64,000 nucleotides of DNA from Rhexocercosporidium sp. MPI-PUGE-AT-0058 (GCA_020746875.1 JAGTJL010000004.1:2108001-2172000); one strand, 5' to 3'. Shown: positions 12,557 to 25,254, counted from the first letter of the stretch. Notes: a model not told the origin generated them from the letters alone. A program made the numbers and translations.

Positions 12557-13503
12557 CAGCTTTCAGGATGATGTCGTTCACGACGAAGAGTTGCTGTCGA
12601 CTGATTTGGCTTTGGCCGTTGTGATCGTCGTATTAATTTCTGCTTTCGAATTTTACCCCTTTTTACTCAAAGGCTATGGAGCTCAGATCTCAGAGTCTCA
12701 CTCACTTTGACCCTACATGAATAGAAATACTGCTCGATAACTTTGACTATTCTCCAGGGCTCTTTTTATCCTAAATCTCATGCGCTCTTCGTTCCCTACC
12801 GTCTAAAACTATCACAACCTACCCTACCTCATCTCACCATTTCGATTCCGCTCAAATCACTGCTGAGACTTTCGGACTCGTTCATACTCTGCTCTTTCCT
12901 GCCCTCTTTCTCACGTGCCACACAGCCTCTCTAGTACTCTTTTTTTTTTTAAAAAAAAAAAAAAATTAAATCACCCCCAAGTTCTTATTAACGAGCGACT
13001 AAATAGAATTAAAAGTGGCGTATTTACTTTTATTAACTTAACTAAAAGGGAAGCTATTTACCTTACCTCCGTTAAAGGCTTAACCAGAAGTTTTAATGCC
13101 CTCGAGAATTTTTGTATTATTTATCGCTTTACTTAATTATTTTCCATTCAAAGTAATAAACGGTATTTTTAATTTTAATATATTAAGTGCAACTACCGTT
13201 ATCAAAACAGTCAAAGCGCCCATTCAGGCTATCGATGATGCTAAGTTGGATACACAAGAGTACAAATACAAATAAATATATGCAAATCTGCCGATAAGAA
13301 TCATATCATACACATATCATCATCCTTCATGTCTTGTCCTCTTTGCGCCGAATTTCGTATTGTCTGTCATATCTCTATCCATCCTCGTGGAGATCCAAAT
13401 CCAAACTCCATTGGTATTGAAGACCCCTCTCCAAGCCACAATATGCACCTCAATGCTCAGTCACCAGTTACCAGTTCTCAATTGAACATGTCGAAATCTC
13501 AGA
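12557..13503. other. Intergenic with AT-rich relic and T/A homopolymer junction
   Basis: A run of about 10 T followed by about 15 A lies at 12942-12966. It is followed by roughly 200 bp of very AT-rich sequence (to about 13190) in which C is depleted, as in repeats mutated by RIP. A short open frame there resembles nothing I recognise. 12557-12940 is the 3' flank of the HET gene, and 13200-13503 the 3' flank of the HbrB-like gene. Confidence 0.4.
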
Positions 13504-16150
13504 TCATATAACACTAACGCCATCACTTCTCCCAACCAGAGGATTCCCTCCTGGAACCCTCGCTCCAACCAACCCTCTCCTATCTCGTCCCATTCTCCCT
13601 CTTCCAAGCCAGTTCAGCTTCAAGCCTCTAGTCAGCTCTTCCATTTTCTTTTGGCTATCCTCGTCGCCACCACCTCCGACTCCAACGGATGCCAAGACAC
13701 TCATGCACTGAAGCATCCTACCGACCATTTCGGTGAGCTGTTTACTGCTGTCTTCTACTGTCTTGTCTCTCTGTCCACGATTCAGGGGATGGAGTGGGTG
13801 AGTCGATGATGGCGTGAATGGTCTCGCAGGAGGTGGCGGGAGGTTTGCTATCCCCAAGCCTGAAGGCTCTGAGCCGTATGACACATTGCTGATCGCCCTG
13901 CTGCGATTTCCGCTACCGTCTCCTGAACTGCCACCCCCTAGCAAAGTGGTAGTTTGAGAACCGTACGAGGCATGCGATGGGTCTAAAGACATCGCTGTCG
14001 ATGGCCTGCCGCCCGAGAAGGAGTCTGGGGATGTAGAAAGAATGTCTGACGCGGGTATTGACAGCGATATCGACTCCAGGGAGAGGCGAGAGAATATTGT
14101 CTTCAGTGTGTCAAACCGGGGGAGAATGACAGTGTCCCGGTACGCTGTTAAAACTATGCGGCGAACTTCGAGAGCTTGTGACGCTGGGATGTTTCCGCTA
14201 GAGTCTTTAGTAGAAGTTGGGAGCGCCCCCCAAAAGTCACGAGCTTGTTCGGGTGTCATGAGAGGGCCATGGCCAGTGAACTCCAGATCTAAGGGGAGAA
14301 AGACTGCTTGCATATACGGCAAGACAGACGTAAATGTAAAAAGCCACATTTCGACTAGATGTGGAATGAGTCGTTCGTCAGGAGTTCGTCTCAGAGTCTG
14401 GTCTAGGGAACTGAATCCTGTGGCTAGGAGATCACGAAGATCCTCAACAATCAAATTGGGAGTGCGCTTTTGAATGCATCGTTGGATGTTTACACTTGTA
14501 TCATGAGCAAAAGTAATGTAAACTTGGAGAAGGGGGGGGGGAATACGTTACGAGTCGGTTGAAATCCTCCACTGGCAACCTTAGATCTTCTCCCTCGAAT
14601 ATGATCAAGAGCTTTGCTTTTAGGAAGGGCCAAGCATCATCAGGGCCTAAATTGGTAAGTCCATACTTGCCCAGTTCTGGGTCTCCGCCATAAAGACTGG
14701 GTGTATATCCATAGCTCCCAGCGGTAGACCCTGGGTACGACACTCCACCGCCAGATCCTAAACTTGAAGGACCTGGCCACTCATTGCTGTTTTGATATGA
14801 CAATTCACTCTCTCTGAGAGCATCAGATTTCTCCTCTTTCTTCTTCTCTCTCAAAGCCCTGCCACCATGTCTCAAATCTAGCCCACTCATACTCTTCGCA
14901 AAACTGGTACTTGTAGGGCCTGGACTCGGTGGGAGGTTGAAATTGTATAGGCTGCTTGGGGCACTAGGATCGACGGGTCTCGAATTACTGGCGGCCGAGG
15001 ATAATGGCAAGTGGTGATCATCCTTGCTACTCAACTTATGCTTCTGCCGCGACAGAAAATGGTGTTTATGCTTCTCCTTGTCCTTCTCCGGTTGTTGGGC
15101 ATCGAGTGCCCGAATGGTCGTAGAGGAGGAGTTGGCCATGCTGTACATACTGGCAGCGCTCGACATGGAATCTGTCAAACTGTTGGTACTGAAATTTCCT
15201 CTCTGGAGGGATGCCAGTGTATAGGAGGCCATCTTACTTGGACTTGGTAATGCGCCGGCTCTTGCGTCTTTGTCTTTGCTTATGCCAATCTTCGTGGGCC
15301 GGGAGAATAGCTTTACCTTGGATTTCTCGGTCTTCAGTGGCTTGTCTGGTTGCAAACGGTGTACCGATTCGTGGTCTGTAGCTGGCAGTCCGGGTGAGCT
15401 ATTGGGAGACTTGGGAAACACTAGATTTGCAGCAGTCTGCGCAGCGTTCCCGTGTGATCCTCCCAGCAACCCGTTCTGATATATCTGTCCGCCAAAGCTG
15501 GGCTCCCTTGGTCCAGAAGCTTCTGTCAAGCTCAACATTGGTGGGCTGGTCGGTCCTCCTCTCGATGGTCTGCGACTCTGCGAACCATTGGATCCATCAT
15601 TCATCGGTGTTGGGACAGTCTGCGACCTCTGCCTGTTATGTGTCTGGTGTTGCATTGCTGCTTGCGCAGCGATTTGAGACGCACTCAGTCCGGTATTGAG
15701 GTTTGCCATGCTTCCAAGATTCGAATTCGCCGCTGTGGGGAGGTAAGGTTCGAATGAACCCTGCGTTTGGGAGTGCTTCCTACCGTGCCCACGGTGGAAA
15801 TCGGACGTCGCAGACTTCGGCGCAACGCTCAGTGGTGAAGCATTCCTGGATGGTTGTGGGCCTAGGGCAGTATTGAGTGTTGGACGAGAGAAGTTCTGTA
15901 GACTGCTTGTGCTCGAATTCGCGGGCGAAGAAGAGTAGAAAGGTCGAGGAGGGAGAGGCGTGGGTGTAGGTACATTCTGCGGTGCTACAGCTGCTCGAGA
16001 TTTATTAAGAGTGAGAGGTTCGTCTTCGTCGTCGGACGATTCAACGCGTCGCAGAGCGGGCCGTGAACTTGCAGGTTGGATCATAGGTGAGAAACTCCCT
16101 GGCGCTCGATGTTGAGGAGTCCCTGTCCGAATAGGCTGTGACTGTGACAT
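13504..16150 (-). CDS. hbrB: HbrB/Bit61-like TORC2 subunit
   Basis: Exon 1 is 16150-14547 and exon 2 14494-13504, joined by a 52-bp intron whose splice restores a continuous VNIQRCIQKRTPN segment. The product has 864 residues. The N-terminal 480 residues are Ser/Pro/Asn-rich and low in order. The HbrB-like domain begins near DDAWPFLKAKLLIIFEGEDL and runs through PVEDFNRLV, EDLRDLLATGF, RTPDERLIPHLVEMW and LPYMQAVFLPLDLEF, the recognisable core of the HbrB / PRR5-Bit61 family. It ends in a Ser/Gly-rich tail. HbrB proteins are accessory subunits of target-of-rapamycin complex 2, acting in polarised growth and membrane stress signalling; loss in Aspergillus gives hyperbranching. The chosen start is the first ATG; an upstream TTG is in frame but unlikely. 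Confidence 0.85.
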
Positions 16151-17362
16151 GGTTCTCAATGTATGGCGTGTGCAGCGTTGTGAAATGCATAAATACGGGG
16201 TTTCACATAATGTGATCGGCCGGGTGTGGATGGAGGGGTAGGATGGAAGATGCCTGCGAGTTTCGATGTGGCCTGGGGATCAGAGGGGCCGTCATTTAGT
16301 GTGGACGCAAACGATTGTGGATTGTTGTTCTAGAAGCGGAGAGAATGAGGGCATTCAGAGCGAGGTGTGTTGTTGTGTTGTGAATGTTTCGGGTGAGTGA
16401 GTGATGATAGATGACTGCCTTGTCTTGATTTCAGCTCCCTGACGTTGAGCCTCGCTTCGGCGGCCGCTTGCACTGCAACAAGCGCGACTTTATTTGAACT
16501 TCACCCAAAAACATCACCTCTTCCTTGGGAATTGTCTCAACTACTTCATAGGGAATATACCATGGCTCAGCAACCTCTCACTTAATTAGAAGTACCACCT
16601 TGAAAATGCTCTCCCATTCCTGAGCTTTTTGCCGCTTTGCTTTCCCAGCCTCCGTTCTTTCTTGTATATCTATTCAAGGACCTCGGCCGATAGTAACTTG
16701 ATCCAGTACAAGAAATGAGACGATGATTGATGGCTGCTGTTCAATTTTTTCATGCCAAGGTATAGGGCGATTTCAAGGTTTCCTTGGTGCTATGTCTTAT
16801 GCCCCGTTGTGTTTATCTCTTGTCTATACCCCCCTGGTTCAATTGTCTAGAGCTTTCTTGCGAAATTGCTGTTTTCATGTTTCAAAGCTTGTCTTTCAGA
16901 ATCATGCATCCAACTAAGAAATGACATATTCCTCTCCGATCCTATAAATCTAAGAACCCCTTTTTGTTTGCTGGCCCGCTGTCCAGTCTCTTCCAGAGCG
17001 TCCGAGCTGGACAAAATTCTTTCACGGCTCCTTTTTTCAGCCTCCCAGTCCCAACCATGCCGGCTTCCAACTACTTTTCATCTATCATGTGTTGCCAGGA
17101 GCGAACAAGGGACTAATCAATGCGCTCGCTACCACACAAACACAGGGACTCGTGTTTGGCGCCGTCATTTCTAGAATGCTCGCCTCGTATTTTCATTGTT
17201 GCGAATTGAATCTGGGTCATGGAAGCATTCATCATTGCTTAAGAAAAAATAGGCAAAACACTCCGCCCAGAACAAAGACCTTCGCAAGCTCTCAGGCCTC
17301 TCTAGAGCGTTACCTATATATGCTATGTTATCTCATTCCTGGGCTCGATTTGCTCCATCGTC
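16151..17362. other. Intergenic promoter region
   Basis: The 5' flank of the HbrB-like gene and probably the promoter of the plus-strand gene at 17363. I see no supported gene, RNA or repeat. Confidence 0.4.
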
Positions 17363-17950
17363 ATGGCTTTCAACAATCATCTTCAAGGTGACCTGAACGG
17401 TCCCAGAGAGCTAATGGACGATATATTGAAGGTCATACCGGAATACCAATTCCTAGTCAAACTAGTCGGGTTCCAGCCTAGTCCGAATGGGGTCTTTGCC
17501 AGAGCTTGTGCCTACCAAGATCGTGCCGGCCTTTACATGCATCTTCCTCGACCTGTTGATCTAGACGCGCCTAGTCACCTCCACAGTCCTACCGAGATTA
17601 GCATCGTCAGTTTGAGTGTATCGTCGTCCCGAGAGATCCGGCAGCAAGTCGAACAGTCAGCGCTCATTTACGACCGTGGGCTGTTGAATGACAGGCACCT
17701 CGTCTGGTCTCCTGTCAGATTCGATATGATCCGGGTTTTGTGGGATTTAGTTGGAAATGGGACGACTACGCTTGATCTAGGAAATGACGGGCAGTGTTCT
17801 CGAATCTTGCACGCAACTGTGGAAAGGGGTATGCGGGATGTTCTAGAAGTCTTTTACCGCCCTTTCTAAAGGAACAATGTTTCAGGAACTCTTCGGAATT
17901 TGCATGATCATGGATTTCTGGTTGCTGCTTACATTGGCTGGTGTACATGA
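17363..17950 (+). CDS. Hypothetical protein, 176 aa
   Basis: Exon 1 17363-17828 and exon 2 17886-17950 with a 57-bp intron (GTATGC donor, TTTCAG acceptor) give 176 residues. Splicing replaces the unspliced C-terminus by GTLRNLHDHGF and a hydrophobic ending (VAAYIGW). The body reads as a globular mixed protein, with no signal peptide, zinc motif or transmembrane helix. I do not recognise the family. Support comes from an open frame with ordinary composition, a clean ATG context and in-frame splicing. A neighbouring small gene of similar lineage-specific character follows at 18294. Confidence 0.5.
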
Positions 17951-18293
17951 GAATTCCTGTTGCGATGGAAGGAGCAATCAACAGTCGCTGAAGTTGGTCG
18001 ATGGTCACTGGTCGCACTTGTGTTTGAATGAGTCTAGCATGGAATACAAAACAATGCGGCTTCATCTTGCGAATCTCTTCATTTATTCTGTCTAGTCAAA
18101 TACATCGTTACCAAAACTGTGGAACTCTTGGAATCTCACCACTCTCAAGTCACTACAGATTAGTATGACATTGAACTTCGTCGCTACCGGAGAACATCAG
18201 GTCGAATCCGGGTAGGCACACATTGGCCGCCCAAGTAGCACTTTTCCAATCTTCAACTTGCTAACCCAGACGCAGAACCCACTTCGCTTGACC

Positions 18294-19141
18294 ATGTTCA
18301 CCAACAACCCACCCAGCCCCTCTCTTTCTCCCGAACAGCAAGACAAACTTCAACGAGGCGCACAGTCATACAAGCAGCACCTAGAAACCATTGCTGACAA
18401 GCAGCTGGGAGAATATCACGCTTCAAAGAAACGAAAATCAACACATTCAGACAGCACAACGGACATCAACTCTCCCAAAATCGAGCCAGAGTTTCGCAGA
18501 CCCAGTATCATACTCAGAGACATACCTCAAGTTCAACCACAAGCCATGGCTCCACAACAGGGACTGAGCGTCGCAAGTCATTATACGATATACCGGAGTT
18601 CAGACTCAATGTCCCACCTCCAGCGCCTCACGGCGCATTTCAACAACACTCTGCTGAGCAACCGGATCCTCGCAGGGGTTCTCTGAATGCCCCAGATCCA
18701 GTGATTGACAACGGTAGTCCACAGAATCTTGTTCAGCAACAGAACCCCAAAAGACCTGCTCTGAACATCCCAGCTCCAGCTCCCGTGATTGAAAATGGGC
18801 ATCAACAATACCGTGCTCAGCAATATAATCCCCAAAGACCCGGTGCGAATATCTCAGCCCCAATTGACCTTGGTCGTCCAGAGAATTCAGTTCAGCAAAC
18901 AACTCAGCAGCCTCAACCTCAAAGGCTTGGTCCTAATGTCACGGCCCCTGGTAGTAATATTGGCATCGATGTGGGTTATGAATTGGATACTTTATATCCC
19001 TTTCTTGTTCAGTTTGCTACTTCTTTCGATGGTAAAACCGATGTGTGCCCGATTCGCAGAGATGGCCAAGGTAATTACGCGATAATTCCAGCTCAGCCTC
19101 AGGCAGTTCCTGTTAGGAAGAACGAGATGCATGTTATCTAG
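18294..19141 (+). CDS. Hypothetical Gln/Pro-rich protein with three degenerate repeats
   Basis: The ATG at 18294 opens a frame with a lysine-rich stretch (ASKKRKS), a possible nuclear signal. It switches to a second frame that stays open to 19141. The best link is an intron 18505-18560 (GTATCA...AACAG), which gives 263 residues. The central part holds three degenerate repeats of about 30 residues. Each has a Gln-rich core, then PQRP or PKRP, then ISAP or IPAP-like endings. The C-terminal 55 residues look globular. I do not recognise a family. The intron is short of a clear branch site, so the join is the weak point; a frameshift is the alternative. Confidence 0.4.
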
Positions 19142-20250
19142 TTCAAATTCAGCTTGACATGGAAAGAGCTCTTAAAGGTTATTTCAAGACTGATCCCATC
19201 GCAAGATCGTGGTACAGTACCCCAAGCTACTGGGAATTGCCTTTCCGTCTGTCTGTTTAGCTTCGTGGTTTCCTGTCAGGGAATGCATCCATTGGCTCCA
19301 TATACTCACGTGCGGTATAGAAACGATGCCGACTTACTCAAAACTCTTGATATGATCAGACTGAGAGGTTTCAAAGATCATTTCACAATTAATTTGAAGG
19401 TCAAAACTTAAGGTCAAAAGGTAGAATCTCTTGATCCAGAGCACTCAGGGGGAAGGGAGACATGTCCGATTGGAAGAGGACTCAAATCAAATTGGAAGGA
19501 AATGCAATGGACGGAGGCTGACTTTGTCCCACTATCAAGCAAAGCAAGTTGATATTAAACCTTCCAGTAGAAACCAGCCAATCCACATTCAGCATTGTCT
19601 TTAACAGTGAAGCGACTCCTCCTCTGAAAGTCCTCAAATTTGATTTCTAGTCCCCCCATCAGCAATTTATCATGATCAAATAACCTATTGTCACCTTCAT
19701 CTCTATACCACAGCCTGACACCCCTGGTACCATATATTCAGCCGCGAACTGGCAATTTGAGATCCCAGGTCTAGTCTGCAGTATCATTGAAGTCAACATT
19801 TACTACTCCAGCTAGCAATTATCCAGGTCATAAAATATTGCTGTATGTTTCAATTTCAACGCAAATCTTGATTATTTGCCTATGCTTATTATGACCACCC
19901 GTGAATGTTTTAATTGATCTAATAATAGCGTACATGGTGTGTCACGACAGAATTGACTACTGTTGCTTCGCGGTTTGTCCTAGTCACCCCGTGCATCTTG
20001 GCTTTGAAGCCATACATAGACTGCGGGAAATAATTATGGTTCTGTAAAAAGAAGTTTTGTCTTATGGGTTACATAAGAACCAAACATAGGTCTAGTGTCG
20101 TACAAGCTTCCAGAATGTTTTTCTCGCCTAAGAATGTCAATACACAATGAAACCACACAGTATTTGTTGACACCATGATAAATTGACCAAAAGTTCTCGA
20201 AGGTTGGATAAGCCCCAACCCACAACCCACAAGTCACAAAAAACTCAAAA
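19142..20250. other. Intergenic region
   Basis: Mostly AT-rich sequence without a supported gene. A frame at 19154-19411 lacks an ATG start and any motif. Confidence 0.35.
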
Positions 20251-20525
20251 ATGAATAAATCACCTACCTCCACCTCCGATGCGCAAACCCAAACAACCCA
20301 GTCCTGGCCCTTCCACTGCGCAGCCTTCAGCTCAACGATCATCACACACAGCCCAGGATCCTCAGCCAACTTCAGTCTATCAGTTAATACCCCGAAGACT
20401 AGAACTACGAGCCACCCGACGCAAACTAATCGCTTCTGAACGTGTCGCTGGAATTGTCGAGCACGCTGAAGCGGTTCGAGCGGACTGTCTTGTATTGTAT
20501 GCCATTTACTAGTAGAGAAAATCAT
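20251..20525 (+). other. Doubtful small ORF pair
   Basis: An ATG at 20251 opens a Ser/Thr-rich frame, and an overlapping frame from 20279 ends in an Arg-rich helical stretch. Joining the two would need a one-base shift. The minus strand over the same bases is also open (20525-20034). Nothing here is recognisable. It may be a decayed small gene. Confidence 0.2.
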
Positions 20526-20639
20526 TTAGAAGTGAATTGGGTTGTTATAGCTGTGTCTCTCGGAACCTATTTTCCCCCCTGAAGTCATGATTTTGGAGCA
20601 CGTGGAAGGCTACGGATGATGTTGACTGTACGTGGGTTT

Positions 20640-20910
20640 TGGAGAAGGTTGTGATGATGGGGATGCGGGATACGCTTTTGGTTGAAGGGGTTCTTTGATT
20701 GGATCTATCTGATGGGCGTAAGTGCTTGTCGACATATTGGATAGCTTGGCCGATCAGAAGATTTAGAGTAAAGTAGACATGTTGATGTTGTACAGTACAG
20801 CCATAATACCAACCTTTCCTTGCTGGACAATTTCGCCTTTCTCGTCTGTTACGATTAGGAAGTTCTCAGGGTGCGCGAAATGATGCAACTCGCTTTATCT
20901 TCTAGCCGAG
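20640..20910 (-). other. Possible two-exon fragment on the minus strand
   Basis: Reading the minus strand from about 20900, a short frame carries HPENFLIVTDEKGEIVQQGK. It meets a GTTGGT donor at about 20818 and could splice at an acceptor near 20706 into a Pro/Ser-rich tail ending about 20632. The first exon reads like real protein, but I find no in-frame ATG upstream, so this could be the end of a broken or unresolved gene. Confidence 0.25.
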
Positions 20911-21225
20911 ATGAACATTGAGATATAAATATATGCTTTATAATGTTCATTAAATTGCAGAATTCAATTTTCTCCGAATATTCCATTTGTTTTGACTGAG
21001 ACACACTAATCCCAAGGCGAAGCGAGTCCATGCGGACATGGGCGGCCGCAGTGGAAGGCCAACCTTAAATTTCGAACTCTTTTAACGACCCCGCCATTTC
21101 ATCCCACCTCAATTTGTACAACATCACAATACCACAACTTCGCAACTCAACAACTTCGCACCCCCAACCTTCTCCCCCTTCATCAACCACCCAAACCTCG
21201 GAATCAACTATCCACTTCTAGCGAA

Positions 21226-21591
21226 ATGGCTTCTCCAGCCCCAACATCCACCACCACGACCCCCACCCTAAAAGCAACCTACTCATCCCCCACCAACGCC
21301 CCCTTCACGTACTCGACTACTCTCCCTTCCCTCCCTTCCCTCCCCTCTCACCTAGAATCCTCCACCACATCAACAGCCTCCAAAACAGCCTACCTCTCCG
21401 CTCTCCGGCACGCAACATCCCAAATGCAAGAGAATATCAATAAAGAGCTCACGGCGAGGATGGAGGAGGATAATAAGGTTGCTGCTACTGCTGCGAGTGC
21501 AGAGGGGAAGGGTAAAGGGAAGGGAGGTGGAAAGGTGGATGAGAAGAAAGAGGAGGAGAATTATGGCGAGGAGGTTGTTGAGGAGGATTGA
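21226..21591 (+). CDS. GON7: Gon7-like KEOPS/EKC complex subunit
   Basis: An intronless ORF of 121 residues. The N-terminal half contains an aromatic segment (FTYSTTLPSLP). It is followed by a helix-like LSALRHATSQMQENINKELTARMEED-type region, given here only in part, which is the recognisable core of fungal Gon7. The C-terminus is a Lys/Gly then acidic Glu-rich tail, also usual for the family. Length fits Gon7 (about 110-125 aa). In the KEOPS complex Gon7 stabilises Pcc1/Kae1, which make the universal t6A modification at position 37 of ANN-decoding tRNAs. The 5' leader is C/T- and CAAC-rich, as expected for a highly expressed fungal gene. The call rests on short motifs, hence moderate confidence. 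Confidence 0.65.
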   Translation: MASPAPTSTTTTPTLKATYSSPTNAPFTYSTTLPSLPSLPSHLESSTTSTASKTAYLSALRHATSQMQENINKELTARMEEDNKVAATAASAEGKGKGKGGGKVDEKKEEENYGEEVVEED

Positions 21592-21901
21592 GGGAGGGAT
21601 AGGTCTAGGTGGTTCTTGAGAGGCGGATATGATGGTTGGGCTGGTGGAGTTTCGGTCGGGGAATTGAGTGTCTTGAAGCTCTGGTCATGTCATGGGGTTG
21701 TCGCGGAAAACAATGAGGCAGACGAGCAGCTGGGGAAATTATGGCCATAAAAGGTTACTTGATGCTTGCATCTGTTACTTCTCGAACTCGGATGCGGATA
21801 TATACAGGTCAGTCCGCATTCGCATAACCCACACAGGTTCGCCACTCGCAAGAAGAGAACGCCGCGCTATGTATTCGAAGAACCCACCACACCACCACAT
21901 C

Positions 21902-24900
21902 TCACGACCTCCCCCAACTCCCCGCTCTCAACCCCGCCATTCCAGCACCTCCCGAATTAGGTCTATTCCCGACCCTCCCCAAACACCCGTAATGCACAAC
22001 CTCATTATCCGGCAAAACGGCAATAACACTCCTCCCAATCCTCTTATGGCAAACGCCACAAACACGCTCATCACTAACAACGACTCTCCGATTCCTGCCA
22101 CCTTTCCCATTCGGGGCACCGTCACCAAGTAAGAGTTCCGCTTGAGCGGCCACGACCTCGCTTTTTCGAAGGCCGGAGACGACACGAGTTTCATTGACGA
22201 TGGAATTTGCGGCGCGTATGCGGCCGCGGAAGTAGGACTCTAGTTCTCCAACTGGGAGGGTGGTCGGGATTAGGTTTAAGGTTGAGGAGGCGGGGAGGCG
22301 GGAGCCGTGTTTGGAGAGGAGGTCGAGTGCCGGTGGCCAGTTGGGCTTGTGGGGCGGTGGCGGAGTGAGGTAAAGGGAGAGAAGGGTATGGTAAATGGAC
22401 GGGGTGGATGAGTCGTCGTCCTGGGAAGAAGTTGAACCACGGCGAGTTTGAAGGGGGGAGGTAGTTGCGGAGTCGGTTGTTAGGTGGATGTGGTTACAAT
22501 ACCTAAGATTGTTAGTTGACGGAGAATGACAATTAAGACAGGGCAAACACACTCTTCCGCTTTTTCGAAATCTTGGATCTTGAAGACATAGATCTCTAAT
22601 GCTTGTTTATGTTGTCCCATATTACTCAAAACCACAGCTTGCGCCTCATAAAATTCGGGATCTGTTTGCATTAGCTAGTGATCACAATCCACCGCTGGGG
22701 GATGACTTACCATCCCGGGGTATCAATCCAAAAGCCTTCGAAAGTGAATACTGTTTACTCCCCCTCAAGAACTCAATCAGTCGTCCCATCAACCCCTTCC
22801 AGTCTTCAGACTCCTTATCTTTCCCCTTCAGTTCCTGGATATAAGCATCCACAAGCCTATTGTGAAATTCCGGTGTCAAATCACTGAGTTCGTTGATCAC
22901 ATGTTCCAAATACTTGACTGCGAGGTCAACATCAATGCCCTGCAGAAAATTGACAACTTTATCCCGTGGGAGGGTCTCGGCGTTCTCGGTGTCCGCGAGG
23001 AAGATCTCCATGCCCAGAGTAGGATCCTGGCGTAGAGGCCAGTCGGCATACTCGAGGATCAAATCGATCATCTCGGGAGGGAGATTTTGAAGATATCCAA
23101 TGGTTCGTTGGGGACCTTTTAGCGTGGCTGGTCCCTCTTCGCTTTCTTCACCCTGCCCGAAGCGTTTTAGTAGCTCGAGTGCTGGACGATGTAGTTTCTT
23201 GCCGTGGAAGAAGTCGACGAGGTCATTAAAGCGGCCGTTCTCGAGTAGCTTCTCATTCACAACATCTGGGTCACAGAAATTAGGCAGTCGGAAGAGTGAT
23301 CCGGCCAATTGTGGACGAGCGAGCATGTATGCTCTGAAAAGGGTTGTGTCGATGAGTTTTGCCGTATCGCGGAGCTTCTGCTCTCGATCCTTCTCAGCAT
23401 CTGATGCTGGAGCTGTGAGGAGCGATTCAAAGGCATGTTGCGAAGTCCCATTCTGTCCATTCTGCTCTAGGGGCTTCAACTTCCCAGTTTCAGCATCTAA
23501 GAAAGCCTTCATTCTGTTCCGTGCTTGGACAAGAAATCCAGAAAGGGCAAGTACGGCTGTTGTCAAATCTTTCCCTTCTAATGGTAAATCCTCAGGTGGT
23601 TTCGATTTAGTACTTGAGGGATCGCTGGGCTCCCCGCCATCCAATCTCATAAAGGATCGAATGGATGAGGTATCAGAGTTCGTCTTCGGCTGAGCTTTGA
23701 GCAGCTTGTTAACCGCGGCAGGTTTAGGCGAACTAGTTGCTTCGGCTTTTGCATCTCCAGAATGTTCTCCATTAGGACATGCTTCCGCGTCTTCACTGTC
23801 CGAATCCGAATCTTGGTTCTTCTCCTCCAGAATTGTCAGATCCCCTGCAATCACCCGTGGAAACAATTTGATAACCCGCTCTGGAGGTGCTTGGACATCC
23901 TTTGCCATGAAAATATCGACAGCATCCTGATATTTACGTTGATCAAAAAGCCACTGTGCCTTTAAGATCTTGATCTCCCGTAATCTCTCTTCCTTATTTC
24001 GTAATAGCGCATCTTCCAACATGTTGAGCACGCTGATCGCTTCGTCGTATCGTGCCTTTTCAACCAGTTCGTCGATCTGAGAATCATAGTCTGTTGAACC
24101 CATTCGCCAAATACACCTCTCGCTGGCAACATGGAATCCCTTTCCAGCATGTGCAAGACTGACAGTTGGAGGTGGGAAATGTAGTTGCTTCGCGCTAGGC
24201 AGAGATATGGACTGTAGTAGAGACAAAGTGTCGGGATTCCGAACTTCCAATGTGCCTTGGGAAGGCGATTGTAAAGCCAGTATATAGGGATAAGAATACC
24301 CTATGGCATCTGGTGATTGAGCCCATGGCAGCTGGCGTTTGTCCAGCGGTTTTCCTTCAGCTGTAATAAATAGGGAATTGATGTCCTTGGCAAGTAGCAT
24401 TTCCCCGTCGGCAAGTTTCGTCGCCAGCGGTTTCGGTATATAACTTCCAAGACCCATATATCCCATACTGGCTGATCCAACACCACCAAATCGACCGGCT
24501 TGGGCACCTGCTGCCCCTCCAATAGCTCCAGGCCCAACGATATCCTCAATTTCCTGGGTGATAACATCGACAATAACATATCCGGAATTCATGCCGCATA
24601 TGATCTTCGTAGCAGATGCCCAGGTCAACGTCTTGATCGTGTCCGATAACGTGATTTCCAGTAAGTCGTGCTCCAGCTCTGATTCGTGCCATGACCATAG
24701 GAGGAGCCTCCTCTTGACCGCAACTGCCAGCCGTGATATAATTTCCGGTATTCCAGTCGCCGAGTCCTTGACAATATTCGAAGTGACCGCAAACGTGGAT
24801 GCACTCTTCGTCTTGATCAACTGCTCCTGCAGAGTATAGGATCCAAGGTCATGTATCGATATGTAGGAGTTCGACAAGGATATCAGAACATTGGCTTCCT

Positions 24901-25254
24901 TTATGATAGCTAACTGGTCAATTGCCCTCGTCGAGAATTTCTCTACCTCCCGCAGAAGATCAACTGGCTTTGGGGCGGACGAGGATGTCGGTCGAGAGGG
25001 TGGCTTGTCATTGGCCTTCGCATCTGCTTTCGTCGAGCCATTCTGTTTCCCGCTCTCGTCTGGTACCTCGTTGACTCGGTATATTCGCAAGCTCCCAGTA
25101 CTTAGTCCAACCAACAGTCGATCGCCTAGGTGCCATTAGATACAGAATAACGAGGGCAGCAACCCGTCATACCATATGCCAGTATAGATTCAATCTTGAA
25201 TTTGTCCCGCTGCCTGAGCTCGACGATCGGGCGCGCTGTGAAGGCGGAAAGCAT
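21902..25254 (-). CDS. VPS39: Vps39/Vam6-like HOPS subunit
   Basis: Four exons: 25254-25173, 25125-22711, 22661-22553 and 22502-21902. The 47-50 bp introns give 1068 residues. Exon 1 encodes the conserved MLSAFTARPIVEL start, which joins DRLLVGLSTGSLRIYRV, the first blades of the citron-homology (CNH) beta-propeller. The middle is alpha-helical clathrin-repeat solenoid. Near residues 830-870 the FYEAQAVVLSNMGQHKQALE block matches the Vps39 domain 1 region. The C-terminus has a CGVCHKRIG ... HYGC zinc motif (Vps39 domain 2). Vps39 links Rab7/Ypt7 to the HOPS tether for vacuole and late-endosome fusion. The third intron uses a GTGTGT donor, chosen because it restores EEYCNHI. The 3' end lies 310 bp from the Gon7-like gene, tail to tail; that gap shows nothing else. 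Confidence 0.92.

Noticed and set aside
20034..20525. Minus-strand ORF of 163 codons
   Set aside because: No motif, no splice signal, and the opposite strand is also open; base composition alone can explain it.
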